From Betaproteobacteria bacterium (GTDB lineage Bacteria > Pseudomonadota > Gammaproteobacteria > Burkholderiales > SG8-39), in contig QYQC01000015.1 in the NCBI GenBank assembly GCA_007280315.1, positions 1-13,236 on the forward strand: 13,236 nucleotides of DNA, read 5' to 3'. Under the pieces are notes generated by a model. It was given only the letters and a program-made list of their open reading frames with translations. It had not been told where the DNA came from and did not search any database. Every line of letters begins with the position of its first letter. The stretch's first letter is position 1. The translations under genes were made by a program, and so were the position numbers. Of the stretch, positions 11,942 through 13,236 are shown in pieces.

Positions 11942-13236
11942 ATGAGCTCGAAAAAAGTGCTGGTCGCCAACGCGCAGGGCTTCTGGGGCGACAGCATGCT
12001 CGGCCCGTTGCGCCTGGTCGACGAAGGACCGATCGACTATCTGACTTTCGACTACCTTGCCGAAGTCACGATGAGCATCATGCAAAAGCAAAAGGCGCGT
12101 GATCCGGCGCTCGGCTATGCGACCGATTTCGTCAAGCTGGTCGGCCGGATCATCCGCAAATGCAAAGAGAAGAAGATCAAGATCATTGCCAATGCAGGCG
12201 GTGTCAATCTCAGGGCCTGCCTCGCTGCGACGAAAAAGGTGATCGCCGAGCAGAACGTCGCCGGCGTCAGGATCGGCATCGTCGAGGGTGACGACATCCT
12301 CGGACGCTTGCCGGAGCTGATCGCGTCGGGAGAGGCGTTCGCCAATTTCGATTCCGGTGAAGGCATCGAAAGGGTGCGCGACCGCCTGACCAGCGCCAAC
12401 GTCTATATCGGCGCCAAGTCGATTGCCGATGCGCTCGCCCAGGGTGCGGATATCGTAATCGTCGGCCGCTGCACCGATCCAACGCTCGCTGTTGCGCCGC
12501 TGGTTCACGAATTCGGCTGGTCCATGGACGAATACGACAAACTTGCCGGCGCCACCGTGATGGGCCATGTGCTCGAGTGCGGCCCGCAATGCACCGGCGG
12601 GAATTTCACCCACTGGCGCGAGGTCAAGGATCTGGCGCGCATCGGCTATCCGGTCGCGGAGGCGAGCGCGGACGGCAGTTTCGTCGTCACCAAGCACGCC
12701 GGCACCGGCGGCCTGGTCAGCGTCCAGACCGTCACGTCGCAGCTTTTGTACGAACTGGGCGATCCGAAGAACTACCTGGGTCCGGATTGCACCGCGGATT
12801 TCACCACCATCAACATCGAGCAGGAAGGGCCGGATCGCGTGAAAATCCACGGCGTAAAAGGCCGCGCGCCGACGCCGACCTATAAAGTGTCGATGGCGTA
12901 TGAAAACGGCTACAAGATACTGGCGACGCTGTGCATCAGCGGTCCGGACGCGGTGGACAAGGCGCACTGGATCGCCGATGCAGTATTCAAGCGCATGGAG
13001 ATGCACGGGGCGCCGATTCCGCAGGAACTGCGTTTTCTAGAGCTGTTCGGCACCAATGTGCTGTACAAGGGCATCGTGCCCGAACTCAAGCAGCCGCACG
13101 AAATCATGATGCGCATCGGCGCGAAAGGCGCGGATCGGAAGAAGCTCGACCTGCTCGGGACGGAAATCGCGCCGTTCGTGACCGGCGGCCCGCCCGGGGT
13201 GACCGGCCTCGCCGCCGGCCGCGCGCGCGCCAGCGA
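11942..13236 (+). CDS. DUF1446 / AtuA-family protein (partial, runs off the right edge)
   Basis: An open frame of 431 complete codons with no stop before the window ends. It reads as an AtuA-family protein throughout: ANAQGFWGDS (9-18), IDYLTFDYLAEVTM (31-44), IIANAGGVN (81-89), IVGRCTDPTLA (173-183), LECGPQCTGGN (211-221), GRAPTPTYKVS, and near the edge TGGPPGVTG. The family is named for the acyclic terpene utilisation (atu) cluster of Pseudomonas, where AtuA is required but its reaction is not established. It is cytoplasmic, with no signal peptide. AAGGA (11929-11933) lies 8 nt before the ATG. It follows the methyltransferase by 101 nt and has its own promoter, so it may belong to a second unit continuing to the right. 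The family is about 450-600 aa, so roughly 20-170 residues are missing. Confidence 0.92.
   Translation, partial: MSSKKVLVANAQGFWGDSMLGPLRLVDEGPIDYLTFDYLAEVTMSIMQKQKARDPALGYATDFVKLVGRIIRKCKEKKIKIIANAGGVNLRACLAATKKVIAEQNVAGVRIGIVEGDDILGRLPELIASGEAFANFDSGEGIERVRDRLTSANVYIGAKSIADALAQGADIVIVGRCTDPTLAVAPLVHEFGWSMDEYDKLAGATVMGHVLECGPQCTGGNFTHWREVKDLARIGYPVAEASADGSFVVTKHAGTGGLVSVQTVTSQLLYELGDPKNYLGPDCTADFTTINIEQEGPDRVKIHGVKGRAPTPTYKVSMAYENGYKILATLCISGPDAVDKAHWIADAVFKRMEMHGAPIPQELRFLELFGTNVLYKGIVPELKQPHEIMMRIGAKGADRKKLDLLGTEIAPFVTGGPPGVTGLAAGRARAS

Overview
The window is a high-GC (roughly 60-65 %, estimated by eye) proteobacterial segment. Protein style, the Crp/Fnr regulator type and gene order fit a betaproteobacterium, but this is judged from general knowledge and no database search was run. 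It is almost entirely coding and has one divergent promoter region.

Layout. Positions 132-806 (minus) encode a Crp/Fnr-family regulator that lacks the cAMP-contacting Arg-Ser pair. It is transcribed away from a long plus-strand run: an acyl-CoA synthetase of about 649 aa (1000-2947, interrupted by a two-base contraction in a CG repeat near 1378-1388); a LivG-type ABC ATPase with an extra N-terminal SpoIIAA/STAS-like domain (2978-4168); LivH (4183-5184) and LivM (5201-6265) permeases; a secreted periplasmic binding protein (6347-7696); a LivF-type ATPase (7931-8737); a PaaK-like adenylate-forming protein without a recognisable P-loop (8829-10079); a crotonase-fold protein without either catalytic glutamate (10123-10974); an exported class I methyltransferase with a C-terminal beta-rich domain (10980-11840); and a DUF1446/AtuA-family protein that runs off the right edge (11942-13236).

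How it works together. The transporter has all five parts of a branched-chain-amino-acid-type (HAAT) ABC importer. It is interleaved with two adenylate-forming enzymes and a crotonase. This is the usual look of a system that imports a carboxylic acid (aromatic, fatty or terpenoid), activates it to a CoA thioester and starts its breakdown, rather than one for leucine. The substrate cannot be read from the sequence. The AtuA-family gene hints weakly at acyclic-terpene-like acids.

Regulation visible in the sequence: a TGTCG-N6-CGACA dyad just upstream of the regulator gene, a promoter for the synthetase, a hairpin/T-run immediately before the binding-protein ribosome site, a strong UUCG-loop terminator after the binding-protein gene, a hairpin-rich intergenic element before livF, and a separate promoter overlapped by a palindrome before the AtuA gene.

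No tRNA, rRNA, CRISPR array or complete insertion sequence was seen. The most unusual points are the STAS-ATPase fusion, the two enzymes with missing catalytic motifs, and the exported methyltransferase.
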